A stretch of 64,000 nt of DNA from Algoriphagus zhangzhouensis (GTDB lineage: Bacteria; Bacteroidota; Bacteroidia; Cytophagales; Cyclobacteriaceae): positions 1-64,000 of the forward strand of contig NZ_FRXN01000006.1 in NCBI RefSeq assembly GCF_900148515.1, in the 5' to 3' direction. The notes under the pieces are model-generated. The model worked only from the letters and a program-made list of their open reading frames with translations, was not told the DNA's origin and did not search any database. The translations under genes were made by a program, and so were the position numbers. Shown piece by piece: positions 40,745 to 49,833 of the stretch; within the stretch, counting starts at the first letter, position 1, and each line of letters opens with the position of its first letter.

Positions 40745-43555
40745 TTATCTTCTTTTTTTGATTTCTATTCCTCGCATATTGTAAGTCACTCCAAGTAGGA
40801 AATATCTCGATAAAGTTTCAATCCTTCCGGTGGAAACGAAGTTTTGACCGGCGTACTGACTGATTGTTTGATTTTGCTTAAAGATATCATAGGCAGAAAG
40901 CCTAACTTCCCATTTTTTAGCCTCACCGAGAAGTTTATAGATAAAGGCATTCATAATGGGTACTTCCTGATCAAATCCAAAGCTTTCATTTTCATATCTG
41001 TTATAATTGAATTTCACGTCCAGGTAGAAATTCTTTGGAAGCTTAATGTTCATGTTCGTATAAGCATTCCAGTTAATAATGTCCTGGTTCTGAGAAGGAT
41101 TCTGTTCGTATTTGGTTTTACTCAGACGGAAAGAGGTACCAGCATATAGGTTAAACCATTCCAAAGGAGTCAGGTCCAGGCTTACCCTAAAATTATGGCT
41201 AAAGGTATTTGTTTCCGTTTCCAAGGAATTGATTAGGGTCAGGCTTTTAGTATAGGATGGATTTGCATTAATGAATGCATTGAATTTGGTTTTCACGATA
41301 GGGAACCCAAAACCAATGTATGAATAATAGCGCTGTCCTCCAGAAACATTTCCCGCCTTATAAGTAGTGACAAAAGTTTCTGGGTCTATGGTTTGGTTTT
41401 GAACCACCTGGCTTTCGTAGAAAGTTGAATTCAAAGAAAATTGGAAATTAATAAATGTAGCTGGGTCATACATATTGTACCCTGCATTTAAGGAATGAGC
41501 AACTTCAGGCTTTAGATCGGGATTTCCTTCTCGGATATACAAAGGATTAGAAATGTCCTTGAAAGGCTGTAGATCAGAAATGCTTGGCGGAGTTACTCCC
41601 ATGGAATATCCTGCGTTGAGACGCTTATTGCCCTTCATGGTTTTCCAGAATGACAGATTTGGAGTTAGATTGAGGTAGTTTTTGTCTACTGTTCCCAGAG
41701 TCTCACTGTCTTTTAATACTGAAAACTGACCGTTCAAATTGTAGTTGGATGCTGCCAGACCCACACTTAGGTTGGAGCCTTTGTTGGCATACCTAATACT
41801 GGAACCCAATCGGTTGTAAGTAATTGTGTTGTCAAAAAACCGGCTGAGATCAGGGTTCAGCTCTGGAGTATCGCTTGCCTCAACATCGTATACTTTGCGA
41901 TCAGTTTCGCTATTTGAAAGGCTGAAATTATAGAATGATTCCCAAAAAAGGGTCTTTTTGATAGGCTCAACAAAAAGCAAACTTGTCTTGAATTGGTTAG
42001 AACTATTCAATGCTTCATTTACCTGATCCAAATTTCTGAAATAGGTGTTTGGGTCTGTAGAATTAACAAGGTCTACGACAGATTTTTGGATGCCATCTTG
42101 GTCTGCTTTGCTATAGGTGTTGCTGATGCTAGCAGCGAAGTTTCTTCCATTTTTCTTGAATTTATGCCTAAAGATTGCAGTGGCTTGGAAGGCGCCAGAC
42201 CATCTATCGTTTTGGTTATCACGTTCCATTTGGCTTTGTTCGGTACTACTTCGTATCAGCTCTTGCAAACTTGCTAATGAGGTAGTCAGAGAGCTTAGCC
42301 TTCCTTTTCCCGTGAGGGTAATGGTATTGGTACTGTCAAGCTCATTTTGAAAACGTAGATTTACCCGGTGATGCCCAGCTACGTTGTTTTGCTTGCTTTT
42401 GTCGGTGGAGGTAAAGGAAGTTTCGTCTTCAAGGAATGTGGTTCTGGAATTGAAACTTTCAATGATTTGGTCACTTCGGCTATAGAAATAATTACTACTA
42501 AAGTCCTTTTTGTCTTTCAGATAATTATAATTCACTCCAAAAGCCTGGTTGTTCGAAAAGCCTGAACTTAGGTTGTTGAAAGGGATTTCGAAGGATTCTT
42601 CACGATCTCCTCCAAATGAAATGAATGACATTCCACCTCCATTAAACCCGAAATCTCCGGTATCTCCAAATTGGAATGCACTGCTCCCCCTAAACTCCTG
42701 AAGGTCATCCCAACTCAAACCGGTTTGGTTGACATTATTCCCGTAGCCTATGATTGAAAATTGGTTTGTTTTGTCAAACTTATTAAAGGATGCATTGGAA
42801 GACCATCTATCGTCTGTCCCTCCAGCTGCTGAGATCTTTCCGAACCCTCCCTTTTTAGCTTCTTCTTTTAGCTCAACGTTCAACGTTTTTTCTTTCACTC
42901 CGTCATCTACTCCCGTGAGTTTGGCCTGTTCTGACTTATCGTCATATAGTTGGAGCTTACTAATGGATTCAGCATTCAAATTTTGGGTAGCCATCTTTGT
43001 ATTCCCTCCAAAAAACCGTCTGCCGTCAACCGTTACTTTCTGGACTTGTTGCCCTTGAGCAATGATATTTCCATCCGCGTCTATTTGCATCCCGGGGAGT
43101 TTTCGGAGAAGTTCTTCAAGAGTCGCTCCAGGTGGCACTTTGAATTTACTTGCGTCATACTCCAATGTGTCTCCACGCATCATCAATGGTGCTTTGGCAG
43201 CTTTCACCACCACCTCATATAGCTCTTGGAGTATAGGGATTAGAACAATTTCTTCTAATTCTAATTCGTCAGATTCTGGTAGATTCAGTTCCTTTTGGAA
43301 AGGGATGTATCCCATATAAGTTGCTTTGATTAGCAATGGCTGACGATCTACATTCTTGAATTGATATTCTCCTGCCTTATTAGTCAAAGTATAAGCTACC
43401 AAGGCAGAATCCTGTGGACTAAGAAGTAGAACAGATGTGTAGTCGAGTGGGGTGTCGGTAGTATCTTTTACCGTTCCCCTAATAGTTAGTTTAGATTGGG
43501 CTTGCGTAGCAAATGTGATGGCTAGCAAAAGAAAGAATGAAAGGAAAAATTTCAT
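40745..43555 (-). CDS. Outer-membrane beta-barrel protein with carboxypeptidase-regulatory domain (TonB-receptor-like)
   Basis: A 936-aa outer-membrane protein. The start was set at the ATG 43555, which opens the signal peptide MKFFLSFFLLLAITFATQAQ. In order: a carboxypeptidase-regulatory-like beta domain (about 22-105: LTIRGTVKDTTDTPLDYTSV), a plug-like domain (about 125-215: LLRKLPGMQIDADGNI, KVTVDGRRFFGG) and a long barrel rich in alternating aromatic strands ending in FLLGVTYNMRGIEIKKRR. It lacks a recognisable TonB box, so whether it needs TonB is open. It has no partner SusD. Co-transcribed with the GLPGLI gene 28 bp downstream. Confidence 0.88.
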   Translation of the reverse strand: MKFFLSFFLLLAITFATQAQSKLTIRGTVKDTTDTPLDYTSVLLLSPQDSALVAYTLTNKAGEYQFKNVDRQPLLIKATYMGYIPFQKELNLPESDELELEEIVLIPILQELYEVVVKAAKAPLMMRGDTLEYDASKFKVPPGATLEELLRKLPGMQIDADGNIIAQGQQVQKVTVDGRRFFGGNTKMATQNLNAESISKLQLYDDKSEQAKLTGVDDGVKEKTLNVELKEEAKKGGFGKISAAGGTDDRWSSNASFNKFDKTNQFSIIGYGNNVNQTGLSWDDLQEFRGSSAFQFGDTGDFGFNGGGMSFISFGGDREESFEIPFNNLSSGFSNNQAFGVNYNYLKDKKDFSSNYFYSRSDQIIESFNSRTTFLEDETSFTSTDKSKQNNVAGHHRVNLRFQNELDSTNTITLTGKGRLSSLTTSLASLQELIRSSTEQSQMERDNQNDRWSGAFQATAIFRHKFKKNGRNFAASISNTYSKADQDGIQKSVVDLVNSTDPNTYFRNLDQVNEALNSSNQFKTSLLFVEPIKKTLFWESFYNFSLSNSETDRKVYDVEASDTPELNPDLSRFFDNTITYNRLGSSIRYANKGSNLSVGLAASNYNLNGQFSVLKDSETLGTVDKNYLNLTPNLSFWKTMKGNKRLNAGYSMGVTPPSISDLQPFKDISNPLYIREGNPDLKPEVAHSLNAGYNMYDPATFINFQFSLNSTFYESQVVQNQTIDPETFVTTYKAGNVSGGQRYYSYIGFGFPIVKTKFNAFINANPSYTKSLTLINSLETETNTFSHNFRVSLDLTPLEWFNLYAGTSFRLSKTKYEQNPSQNQDIINWNAYTNMNIKLPKNFYLDVKFNYNRYENESFGFDQEVPIMNAFIYKLLGEAKKWEVRLSAYDIFKQNQTISQYAGQNFVSTGRIETLSRYFLLGVTYNMRGIEIKKRR

Positions 43556-44200
43556 TTTATTCAAGGTTATATTATTAATTATAAAAGCGGTCTCAAAAAC
43601 TAGATTCCCTTCCAAAATCATTATCAGCTAATCTTTTTGGAAAATGATGTACTCAAAAATGATAGTGGATGAAACTGAAAAAGTTGAAAAATGGTATGCT
43701 TATGTTTTCAACTAAAAGAATCCTTTGTTCATTCACTCGGCCCTGAAGCGTGATTTCCAAAAAATAGAAGTCATTAACCTCCATCTTTTTTGCTTTGCGC
43801 AATGCTTGATGATTTCAAAAATCCTATCAATCAATTTTACCTTTCGATTGAAATGAATATTCACCAAACAGTTATTCTGATAAGTATTTTAATGCGATGA
43901 TATTAACGATTATTTTTTTGAAGTAGCGTAACTACTTTGTTAAATAATGTTAGAGAAAGTTTTAGGATTTGGTATTCCTAGTGAAAAATCAATTAAAAAA
44001 GGTCGCTTTTCTAGCAGCGAAATGTGGCTTAGGTAATTCATTTTGCCTTTTTTCTGAAAAAGGAATTACAATGAGTTTATTACTCTTCAAAAATCAGACT
44101 GTACTAATTGTCAAGGGTTAAAAAAGAAATAAGCAAATGAAGGGAGAGTTAATCCCCTCTTCATTTGCTAGTTTTTAGGAATGATCTTTTAATTAAAAAA
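43556..44200. other. 645-bp gap between the barrel gene and rsmG
   Basis: No supported ORF, tRNA or known RNA. The sequence is AT-rich. It holds short self-complementary spots (for example GTAGCGTAACTAC at 43923-43935) and the rsmG terminator at 44132-44169. Upstream of the barrel gene, 43556 to about 43660, no full promoter pair is visible. Confidence 0.55.
44132..44169 (-). terminator. Terminator after rsmG
   Basis: AGCAAATGA (44132-44140) pairs with TCATTTGCT (44161-44169), extended inside by AGG/CCT-type pairs. The reverse strand then runs TTATTTCTTTTTT. It is 32 bp past the rsmG stop. Confidence 0.75.
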
Positions 44201-44845
44201 TCACCTTTTGTCCTCCCAAGGCATGTAAACGACTTTTTTGGTTTCAAAAAAATCTTCCTTGAAATAGTCTTCCAAATGGTAGGTGACATAGGATTTTCTT
44301 GTTTCCTCCATCTCCTCATCTACATCCCCACCTTTGAGGTAAAGGATACCATTTGGGTATTCATTGAAATCTTCTTTCTTGATTTTTCCTTTGACCCAAG
44401 GGTAAAAATTTGCCATTCTGGTCACAGCACGGCTCACTACAAAGTCATATTTTCTCACCAAAGATTCAGCTCTTGCTTGCTGGGCTTCCACATTGGAAAG
44501 CTTCAGTTGCTTCGCAATGTCCTTGACAACAGAAATCTTTTTGCCAATAGAATCAACTAAATGAAAATGGGTGTCTGAAAAAAGAATAGCTAATGGAATT
44601 CCGGGAAATCCACCGCCAGTTCCGATATCCAAAACTTTAGTGCCCGGTTGAAAACTCATCACTTTAGCAATACCCAATGAATGCAATACATGGCGGATAT
44701 AAAACTGTTCCATATCCTTGCGGCTGATCACATTGATCTTGGAGTTCCACTCGGTATATAAGTCTTGAAGTCGATCCAATTGTTCGATTTGCCTTTCAGT
44801 CAAATCAGGGAAATAGAATAGGATCAGCTGTGTTCCTGAATTCAT
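44201..44845 (-). CDS. rsmG: 16S rRNA (guanine527-N7)-methyltransferase
   Basis: SAM-dependent methylation of G527 in the 530 loop of 16S rRNA. The 214-aa protein has the SAM motif VLDIGTGGGFPGIPLAI (about 70-86), VDSIGKK (about 97-103), and the RNA-binding segment SRAVTRMANFYPWVK (about 132-146). The start ATG overlaps the stop of the sigma factor gene by one base (TGATG), so it is translationally coupled to it. It is the last gene of the operon glycosyltransferase, sigma factor, rsmG. Confidence 0.95.
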   Translation of the reverse strand: MNSGTQLILFYFPDLTERQIEQLDRLQDLYTEWNSKINVISRKDMEQFYIRHVLHSLGIAKVMSFQPGTKVLDIGTGGGFPGIPLAILFSDTHFHLVDSIGKKISVVKDIAKQLKLSNVEAQQARAESLVRKYDFVVSRAVTRMANFYPWVKGKIKKEDFNEYPNGILYLKGGDVDEEMEETRKSYVTYHLEDYFKEDFFETKKVVYMPWEDKR

Positions 44846-45456
44846 CAGATGTGTTTTTCTTTGCCTGCGGCGATTTCGTAAAGTAATTCCCTAGATCTAT
44901 GAAGCTGGGCTTTGACAGTTCCAAGTGGTTTGTCTAGTTCTTGCGCGATTTCTTCGTATGAAAGTTCATCGAAATACCGCAATTGAACCAGCTTTCTATA
45001 TTTCGCAGGAAGTTTGTCCACAAAAATACGAACCATTTCAATTCTTTGGGACTTGATGAATTCGTCCTGAGGATTATTGTCATCATCTTCCACGTCAATG
45101 TTTACGGAATTTCCACTATCATCGGAAAGGGTATTGTTCAAACTCATGGTTTTGAGTTTCTTCTTCCTGATGAAATCAATGGTGTTATTTGTGGCAATTC
45201 GGAAAAGCCAGGTAGAAAAAGTATAATCCTTTTTAAAACGATGGAGGTTTTTGAAAGCTTTTGCAAAAGCCTCCATGGTCAAATCTTCCGCATCATCGGC
45301 ATCTCTGATCATTTTCAAGATCATGAAATAAACGGCCTTTTTGTACCGCTTCATAAGGGTAGCGTAGGCCTGCTGATCTTTTTCATCTACCGCTTTGTCG
45401 ATTAGATCAAAATCTTCCAGTGCCTTATTTGAAAATCCGCGCTCGTTTACTTCCAT
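44845..45456 (-). CDS. RNA polymerase sigma-70 family factor (ECF-like)
   Basis: A 203-aa sigma factor of the extracytoplasmic-function type. The ATG at 45456 is chosen; a frame from 45498 adds 14 residues and a deeper overlap with the upstream gene. Region 2 lies at about 30-100 (MILKMIRDADDAEDLTMEAF, then TFSTWLFRIATNNTIDFIRKKK) and region 4 at about 145-195 (LPAKYRKLVQLRYFDELSYEEIAQELDKPLGTVKAQLHRSR). A linker of about 40 aa with acidic DVEDDDNN separates them. No anti-sigma gene adjoins it, unlike classic ECF systems. Its target regulon cannot be inferred from the window. Confidence 0.9.
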   Translation of the reverse strand: MEVNERGFSNKALEDFDLIDKAVDEKDQQAYATLMKRYKKAVYFMILKMIRDADDAEDLTMEAFAKAFKNLHRFKKDYTFSTWLFRIATNNTIDFIRKKKLKTMSLNNTLSDDSGNSVNIDVEDDDNNPQDEFIKSQRIEMVRIFVDKLPAKYRKLVQLRYFDELSYEEIAQELDKPLGTVKAQLHRSRELLYEIAAGKEKHI

Positions 45457-46628
45457 TGAATGTTTTTTGCCTGATGGGAAACTGATCCCAAAATCCAAAA
45501 ATAACCTAAATACAAAAAGTCATTGATTAGGATATTTGCAGGAATTTTTGAACCATTGATTTTTTTACTTGCCGAAGAGAAAATCCCCAGCAAGAGTAGT
45601 GACCTCACTAGAATAATACCGAAAACTAAAAGAAAATGTTCCCAGTTTCGCTCAATTCCGAAATAAATAAGTAATCCTAGGCTTCCAATCCAGAATAATG
45701 CGTGAGAAATAGTGTAAAAACCGATTTTTCTCTTGTCTTCTCCACGATAATATTTTCCGGCGTGAAGATGTCTTTTTTTCTGGATTCTATATTCTTTCCA
45801 GTTCTCTTTGGGTTTTGACCAAGTGTTGGCCTCTGGATCCAATACTAGCGAGGAGTTTTTCCCAGTAGCGTATTTGTTGACAAATAGATCATCATCGCCC
45901 CCTTCAATATGCCAAAGATCTTTAAATGCCTTGACTTCCATAAAGAAGCTTCGGCGATAGCATAGATTTCTACCAACTCCCATAAATGGAGATTTCCATA
46001 AACCAAAGGATACATAATAAAGTGCAGTCTGAAGGGTTTCAAACTGAATCCATTTGTTTAGGAATCCTTTAGCTTGCTCGTAACCGGAATACCCTATTGA
46101 AAACGTTTTGTTCTTTTCCCTTATCGGCTGAGTCATTTTTCTGATCCACTGATCGGATGCAGGAATACAATCCGCATCTGTCAATAAAATGACGTCGTTT
46201 TTGGCCACTTTGATACCCAAAGTCAATGCATATTTCTTGGCAGTGACATGATCCGGGGTATATTTGATAGTGACAGAGCGAAGACGTGGATAGATTGCCA
46301 TCATTTCCTCGATCAGGCGCTTGGTTCGATCTGTACTTCTGTCATTGATGATCATGACATCGTATTTCGAATAATCCTGCTCGAAAAGTTTGGGAATCAG
46401 AGTCTTGAGGTTTTTAAACTCATTGTGAGCTGCCACCATTACGGTTACAGGCTCTTCTTCGCCCGAATTGGGCTTAGTTTTTGGGGTTTTGAAAAAGGCA
46501 GTGCGCCCAAAAATCACCAGTAGGTAGACTACCTGAATGATTATTCCAAATCCAAAGAGAAACCAAAGTAAAAAAAGGCCCATAGGTCGATTTTGCTGGG
46601 CAAATATAAAAGCAATTTGAGCATTCAT
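45447..46628 (-). CDS. Membrane glycosyltransferase, GT2 family
   Basis: A 393-aa inner-membrane glycosyltransferase. A hydrophobic span at about 15-40 anchors the protein. The GT2 domain has MVAAHNEFKNLKTLIP (about 69-84), MIINDRSTDRT (about 101-111), DDxD-type TDADCIPAS (about 155-163) and GGDDDLFVNKYA (about 245-256). QIQKKRHLHAGKYYRG (about 285-300) stands where processive GT2 enzymes have QxxRW. C-terminal spans at about 305-365 follow. The product could be a polysaccharide or lipid sugar; unknown. An alternative start is M16 (46583). It overlaps the sigma factor gene by 10 bp. Confidence 0.87.
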   Translation of the reverse strand: MNAQIAFIFAQQNRPMGLFLLWFLFGFGIIIQVVYLLVIFGRTAFFKTPKTKPNSGEEEPVTVMVAAHNEFKNLKTLIPKLFEQDYSKYDVMIINDRSTDRTKRLIEEMMAIYPRLRSVTIKYTPDHVTAKKYALTLGIKVAKNDVILLTDADCIPASDQWIRKMTQPIREKNKTFSIGYSGYEQAKGFLNKWIQFETLQTALYYVSFGLWKSPFMGVGRNLCYRRSFFMEVKAFKDLWHIEGGDDDLFVNKYATGKNSSLVLDPEANTWSKPKENWKEYRIQKKRHLHAGKYYRGEDKRKIGFYTISHALFWIGSLGLLIYFGIERNWEHFLLVFGIILVRSLLLLGIFSSASKKINGSKIPANILINDFLYLGYFWILGSVSHQAKNIQWK

Positions 46629-46705
46629 TTAAGAATAAGTGGATATTTTTGCAGGCTAAACCCATCAAAACGTGGATTATCTCCACAGGTCAGAAATCAA
46701 AAAAG

Positions 46706-47836
46706 ATGAAGTTTACTTTACAGCATGCTGATCCTCAATCCAAAGCCCGTGCGGGACAACTGGAAACGGATCATGGAACCATCCAAACACCGATATTTAT
46801 GCCTGTAGGCACTGCTGCCAGTGTCAAGGCAGTTCATCAGCGAGAATTGAAGGAAGATATCAAAGCCCAGATCATTTTGGGGAATACCTATCACCTGTAT
46901 CTCCGTCCTGGATTGGATGTTCTGGAAAAGGCTGGAGGTCTTCATAAATTCAATGGTTGGGATGGACCGATTTTGACTGACAGTGGAGGGTATCAGGTTT
47001 TTTCTCTTTCTGGAACCAGAAAAATCAAGGAAGATGGGGTGATGTTCAAATCTCATATCGATGGTTCGAAGCATCATTTTACCCCTGAGAATGTAATGGA
47101 TATCCAGCGGACCATAGGTGCTGATATCATTATGGCTTTTGATGAGTGTACTCCTTATCCATGCGAATATGGTTATGCAAGAAATTCGATGGAGATGACC
47201 CATCGCTGGTTGGATAGATGTATTGATCGTTTTGATTCCACTGAAGGGAAATACGGTTATAGCCAAACACTTTTTCCAATTGTGCAGGGTTCGGTTTACA
47301 AGGATTTACGTCAAAAAAGTGCTGAATTTATTGCTTCTCGAGGAAGAGAAGGAAATGCAATCGGTGGACTTTCTGTAGGTGAGCCTGCTGAGATGATGTA
47401 TGAGATGACGGAGTTGGTTACTGATATCCTTCCGAATGATAAACCTCGCTATTTAATGGGGGTTGGGACGCCAGCGAATATTTTGGAATGCATCGCTTTA
47501 GGCGTAGATATGTTTGACTGCGTAATGCCAACAAGAAACGCCAGAAATGGAATGCTTTTCACCTCAGAAGGTATCATCAATATTAGGAATGAAAAATGGA
47601 AGGATGATTTTACTCCTATAGATCCAGCAATTGGAAACTATGCGAGTACATTCTATTCCAAAGCTTATTTGCGTCATTTAACAATTTCTAAGGAGATTTT
47701 GGCGGCTCAAATAGCAAGTATTCATAATTTGGCCTTTTATCTTTGGCTTGTCGGACAGGCTCGAGAGCATATCCTAGCGGGAGATTTTGCCGTTTGGAAG
47801 GATCACATGGTTAAAAAAGTGAGTACTAGACTCTAA
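46706..47836 (+). CDS. tgt: Queuine tRNA-ribosyltransferase lacking zinc cysteines
   Basis: Exchanges guanine at the wobble position of GUN-anticodon tRNAs for preQ1. The start was set at the ATG 46706 (376 aa, as in other Tgt); the upstream frame begins with a TTG. Catalytic residues: DSGGYQVFS (about 90-98), the nucleophile Asp in MFDCVMPTRNARNG (about 265-280), and GGLSVGEP (about 228-235). The zinc motif is missing. Where other Tgt proteins have C-x-C-x2-C before YSRAYLHHL, this protein reads IGNYASTFYSKAYLRHL. The later histidine of the site (SIHNLAFY) remains. The lptG-like gene starts one base after its stop. Confidence 0.95.
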   Translation: MKFTLQHADPQSKARAGQLETDHGTIQTPIFMPVGTAASVKAVHQRELKEDIKAQIILGNTYHLYLRPGLDVLEKAGGLHKFNGWDGPILTDSGGYQVFSLSGTRKIKEDGVMFKSHIDGSKHHFTPENVMDIQRTIGADIIMAFDECTPYPCEYGYARNSMEMTHRWLDRCIDRFDSTEGKYGYSQTLFPIVQGSVYKDLRQKSAEFIASRGREGNAIGGLSVGEPAEMMYEMTELVTDILPNDKPRYLMGVGTPANILECIALGVDMFDCVMPTRNARNGMLFTSEGIINIRNEKWKDDFTPIDPAIGNYASTFYSKAYLRHLTISKEILAAQIASIHNLAFYLWLVGQAREHILAGDFAVWKDHMVKKVSTRL

Positions 47837-47837
47837 T

Positions 47838-48911
47838 ATGAAATTAATCGATAAACTCATCATCAAGGACTTCTTGAAGACCTACTTTTTTGTAGTTCTT
47901 ATGTTGATCATGGTGGTGTTGGTTTTAGATTTCACCGAGAAAAATGACAAGTATATTTCTAATCAGGTACCGACGAATGAGATACTTCGGTACATGTGGA
48001 ATTATGGTTTGTACTTGAACAATCTCCTTACTCCAATTACGGTTTTCATTTCCGTGATTTTCATTACTTCTAAAATGGCTGGACGAACAGAGATCGTGGC
48101 TATTTTAAGTAGTGGGGTTAGTTTTGTTAGGTTGTTAAGACCATTTCTGATGGGGGCAGCTTTAATTGGGGCTGCTAGCTTTTACCTAAATGGATGGATT
48201 CTTCCTGCAGCTACTGAAAGCATGACCGTTTTCAAATTAGTTTACTTAGAAAAGGGTAAAACAACTACCGATCAGAATATTCACATGAAGGTGGGTGAAA
48301 ATAGCTATGCCTATTTTAGCAGGTTTTACAAAACCAGCAATCAAGGATATAATTTCACGCTAGAAACTATCGAGGATGGGAAGCTACTAGCAAAACTTTC
48401 TGCAGATAGGATTGAATGGGATACAGCAAAACATACTTGGACTTTGCGTAATTGGAGGTTGAGAGAGTTAAAGGATCGCAAGGAGATTTGGACTGTGGGA
48501 GATGACAGAGACACTGTATTATCAATTGTTCCAGACGATTTTGGAGTTCCTGAAAATCACCATGAAACACTGAAGCTTCCTCAGTTAAGTAGGCAGATTC
48601 GGGTATTGGAAGATCGAGGTGCTGACAATGTGGAGTATTATAAAATTGAGCGCTATGTTCGTTTTATGTCGCCATTTGCTGCACTAATCCTGACATTTAT
48701 TGGAGTGATCATGTCATCGAGGAAGACTCGTGGGGGTTCTGGATTCCAAATTGCAATGGGCTTTTTACTCGCTTTTTTATATATCCTGTTGTTTTTGCTA
48801 TCGAGAACATTTGCTGAGAATGGAGCCGAATATCCGATTTTGGCTGTTTGGATGCCAAATATTGTTTTTGCTTTGATGGGATTGTTGTTGTACAAAACAG
48901 TTCCAAGGTAA
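47838..48911 (+). CDS. LptF/LptG family permease (YjgP/YjgQ)
   Basis: A 357-aa inner-membrane permease of the lipopolysaccharide export ABC complex (LptB2FG). Spans at about 12-38, 55-78, 100-120 and three near the C-terminus (about 275-355) flank a large periplasmic beta-jellyroll domain of about 140 aa. The N-terminal IDKLIIKDFLKTYFFVVLMLI and the FVRLLRPFLMGA segment are typical. Only one Lpt permease gene is here, so whether it is F or G is not decided. It starts one base after tgt and ends where the EamA gene begins, giving a three-gene operon. Confidence 0.9.
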   Translation: MKLIDKLIIKDFLKTYFFVVLMLIMVVLVLDFTEKNDKYISNQVPTNEILRYMWNYGLYLNNLLTPITVFISVIFITSKMAGRTEIVAILSSGVSFVRLLRPFLMGAALIGAASFYLNGWILPAATESMTVFKLVYLEKGKTTTDQNIHMKVGENSYAYFSRFYKTSNQGYNFTLETIEDGKLLAKLSADRIEWDTAKHTWTLRNWRLRELKDRKEIWTVGDDRDTVLSIVPDDFGVPENHHETLKLPQLSRQIRVLEDRGADNVEYYKIERYVRFMSPFAALILTFIGVIMSSRKTRGGSGFQIAMGFLLAFLYILLFLLSRTFAENGAEYPILAVWMPNIVFALMGLLLYKTVPR

Positions 48912-49829
48912 ATGCAAGGCGGCTCTATCAAAGATTATTTGATGCTTCACCTGATCGTATTGATCTGGGGTTTTACCGCTATTTTAGGTTTACTGATTAC
49001 ACTTCCAGCTCTAGAATTGGTGTTTTATAGGACGCTGATTGCTTCAGTTGGAGTGCTGATATTAATGTGGTTTCGAAAAAAGCCGGTTTTGATTCCTTTT
49101 CATGAAATGTGGAAAGTGATTGGGACAGGCTGTTTGATAGCCCTTCACTGGATTCTGTTTTTTGGTTCGGCTAAGGTTTCTACAGCCTCAGTTTGTCTGG
49201 CAGGAATGGCTACAACATCCCTTTGGACAGCATTTGTGGAGCCCTTTATTAATAGGACTAAGATCAAATGGTATGAGGTGCTTTTAGGACTGATTGTGAT
49301 TTCTGGCTTATTGGTCATTTTTAAGTTTGAATCAGGCTACTGGTTGGGTTTGTCGATGGCTTTGGTTTCTGCCTTTTTAGCAGCTGTTTTTTCCGTAATC
49401 AATGGTCGTCTGACTCAGCGACATAGTCCCTATCAAATCACTTTCTATGAAATGGCAGGAGCCTGCATCTTTTCTTTACTTTTTTTACCAGTTTATTCTT
49501 TTGGATTCAATGATGGGGTGCCAATTCAATGGGCTTGGCATGGTCTAGACTGGTTTTGGTTATTCCTTTTGGGAGGGATTTGTACCGTTTATGCTTTTTC
49601 TGTTTCTGTAGAGTTGATGAAAAGATTGAGCGTTTTTTCTATCAATTTGACTGTGAACTTAGAGCCTGTTTATGGGATAGTTCTGGCTGTTTTGATTTTT
49701 GGAGAAAGTGAAAAAATGACTCCTGAGTTTTATTATGGTACACTGATTATTCTTATATCCGTATTGATTTACCCAGTATTGAATTATTGGAATAGGAGGA
49801 GGAAAAAGCCGGTTAGGACTTTAGGGTAA
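48912..49829 (+). CDS. EamA family (drug/metabolite) transporter
   Basis: A 305-aa membrane protein with ten hydrophobic segments and the family's two-fold repeat: LIVLIWGFTAILGLLITLPALELVFYR in the first half and VNLEPVYGIVLAVLIFGESEKMTPEFYYG in the second. The substrate is unknown (drug or metabolite exporter class). The ATG directly follows the stop of the LptF/G-like gene with no spacer, so it is translated from the same message. The stop at 49829 faces ispE on the other strand (4-bp gap). Confidence 0.88.
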   Translation: MQGGSIKDYLMLHLIVLIWGFTAILGLLITLPALELVFYRTLIASVGVLILMWFRKKPVLIPFHEMWKVIGTGCLIALHWILFFGSAKVSTASVCLAGMATTSLWTAFVEPFINRTKIKWYEVLLGLIVISGLLVIFKFESGYWLGLSMALVSAFLAAVFSVINGRLTQRHSPYQITFYEMAGACIFSLLFLPVYSFGFNDGVPIQWAWHGLDWFWLFLLGGICTVYAFSVSVELMKRLSVFSINLTVNLEPVYGIVLAVLIFGESEKMTPEFYYGTLIILISVLIYPVLNYWNRRRKKPVRTLG

Positions 49830-49833
49830 TCAG

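Noticed and set aside
43556..43621. Longer N-terminus for the large outer-membrane barrel protein
   Set aside because: The signal peptide begins at the ATG 43555, and the extra 22 residues would block secretion.
43622..44130. Possible small RNA or ORF in the 500-bp gap before rsmG
   Set aside because: No ORF with a plausible start and composition, no recognisable RNA family, and no clear promoter-terminator pair.
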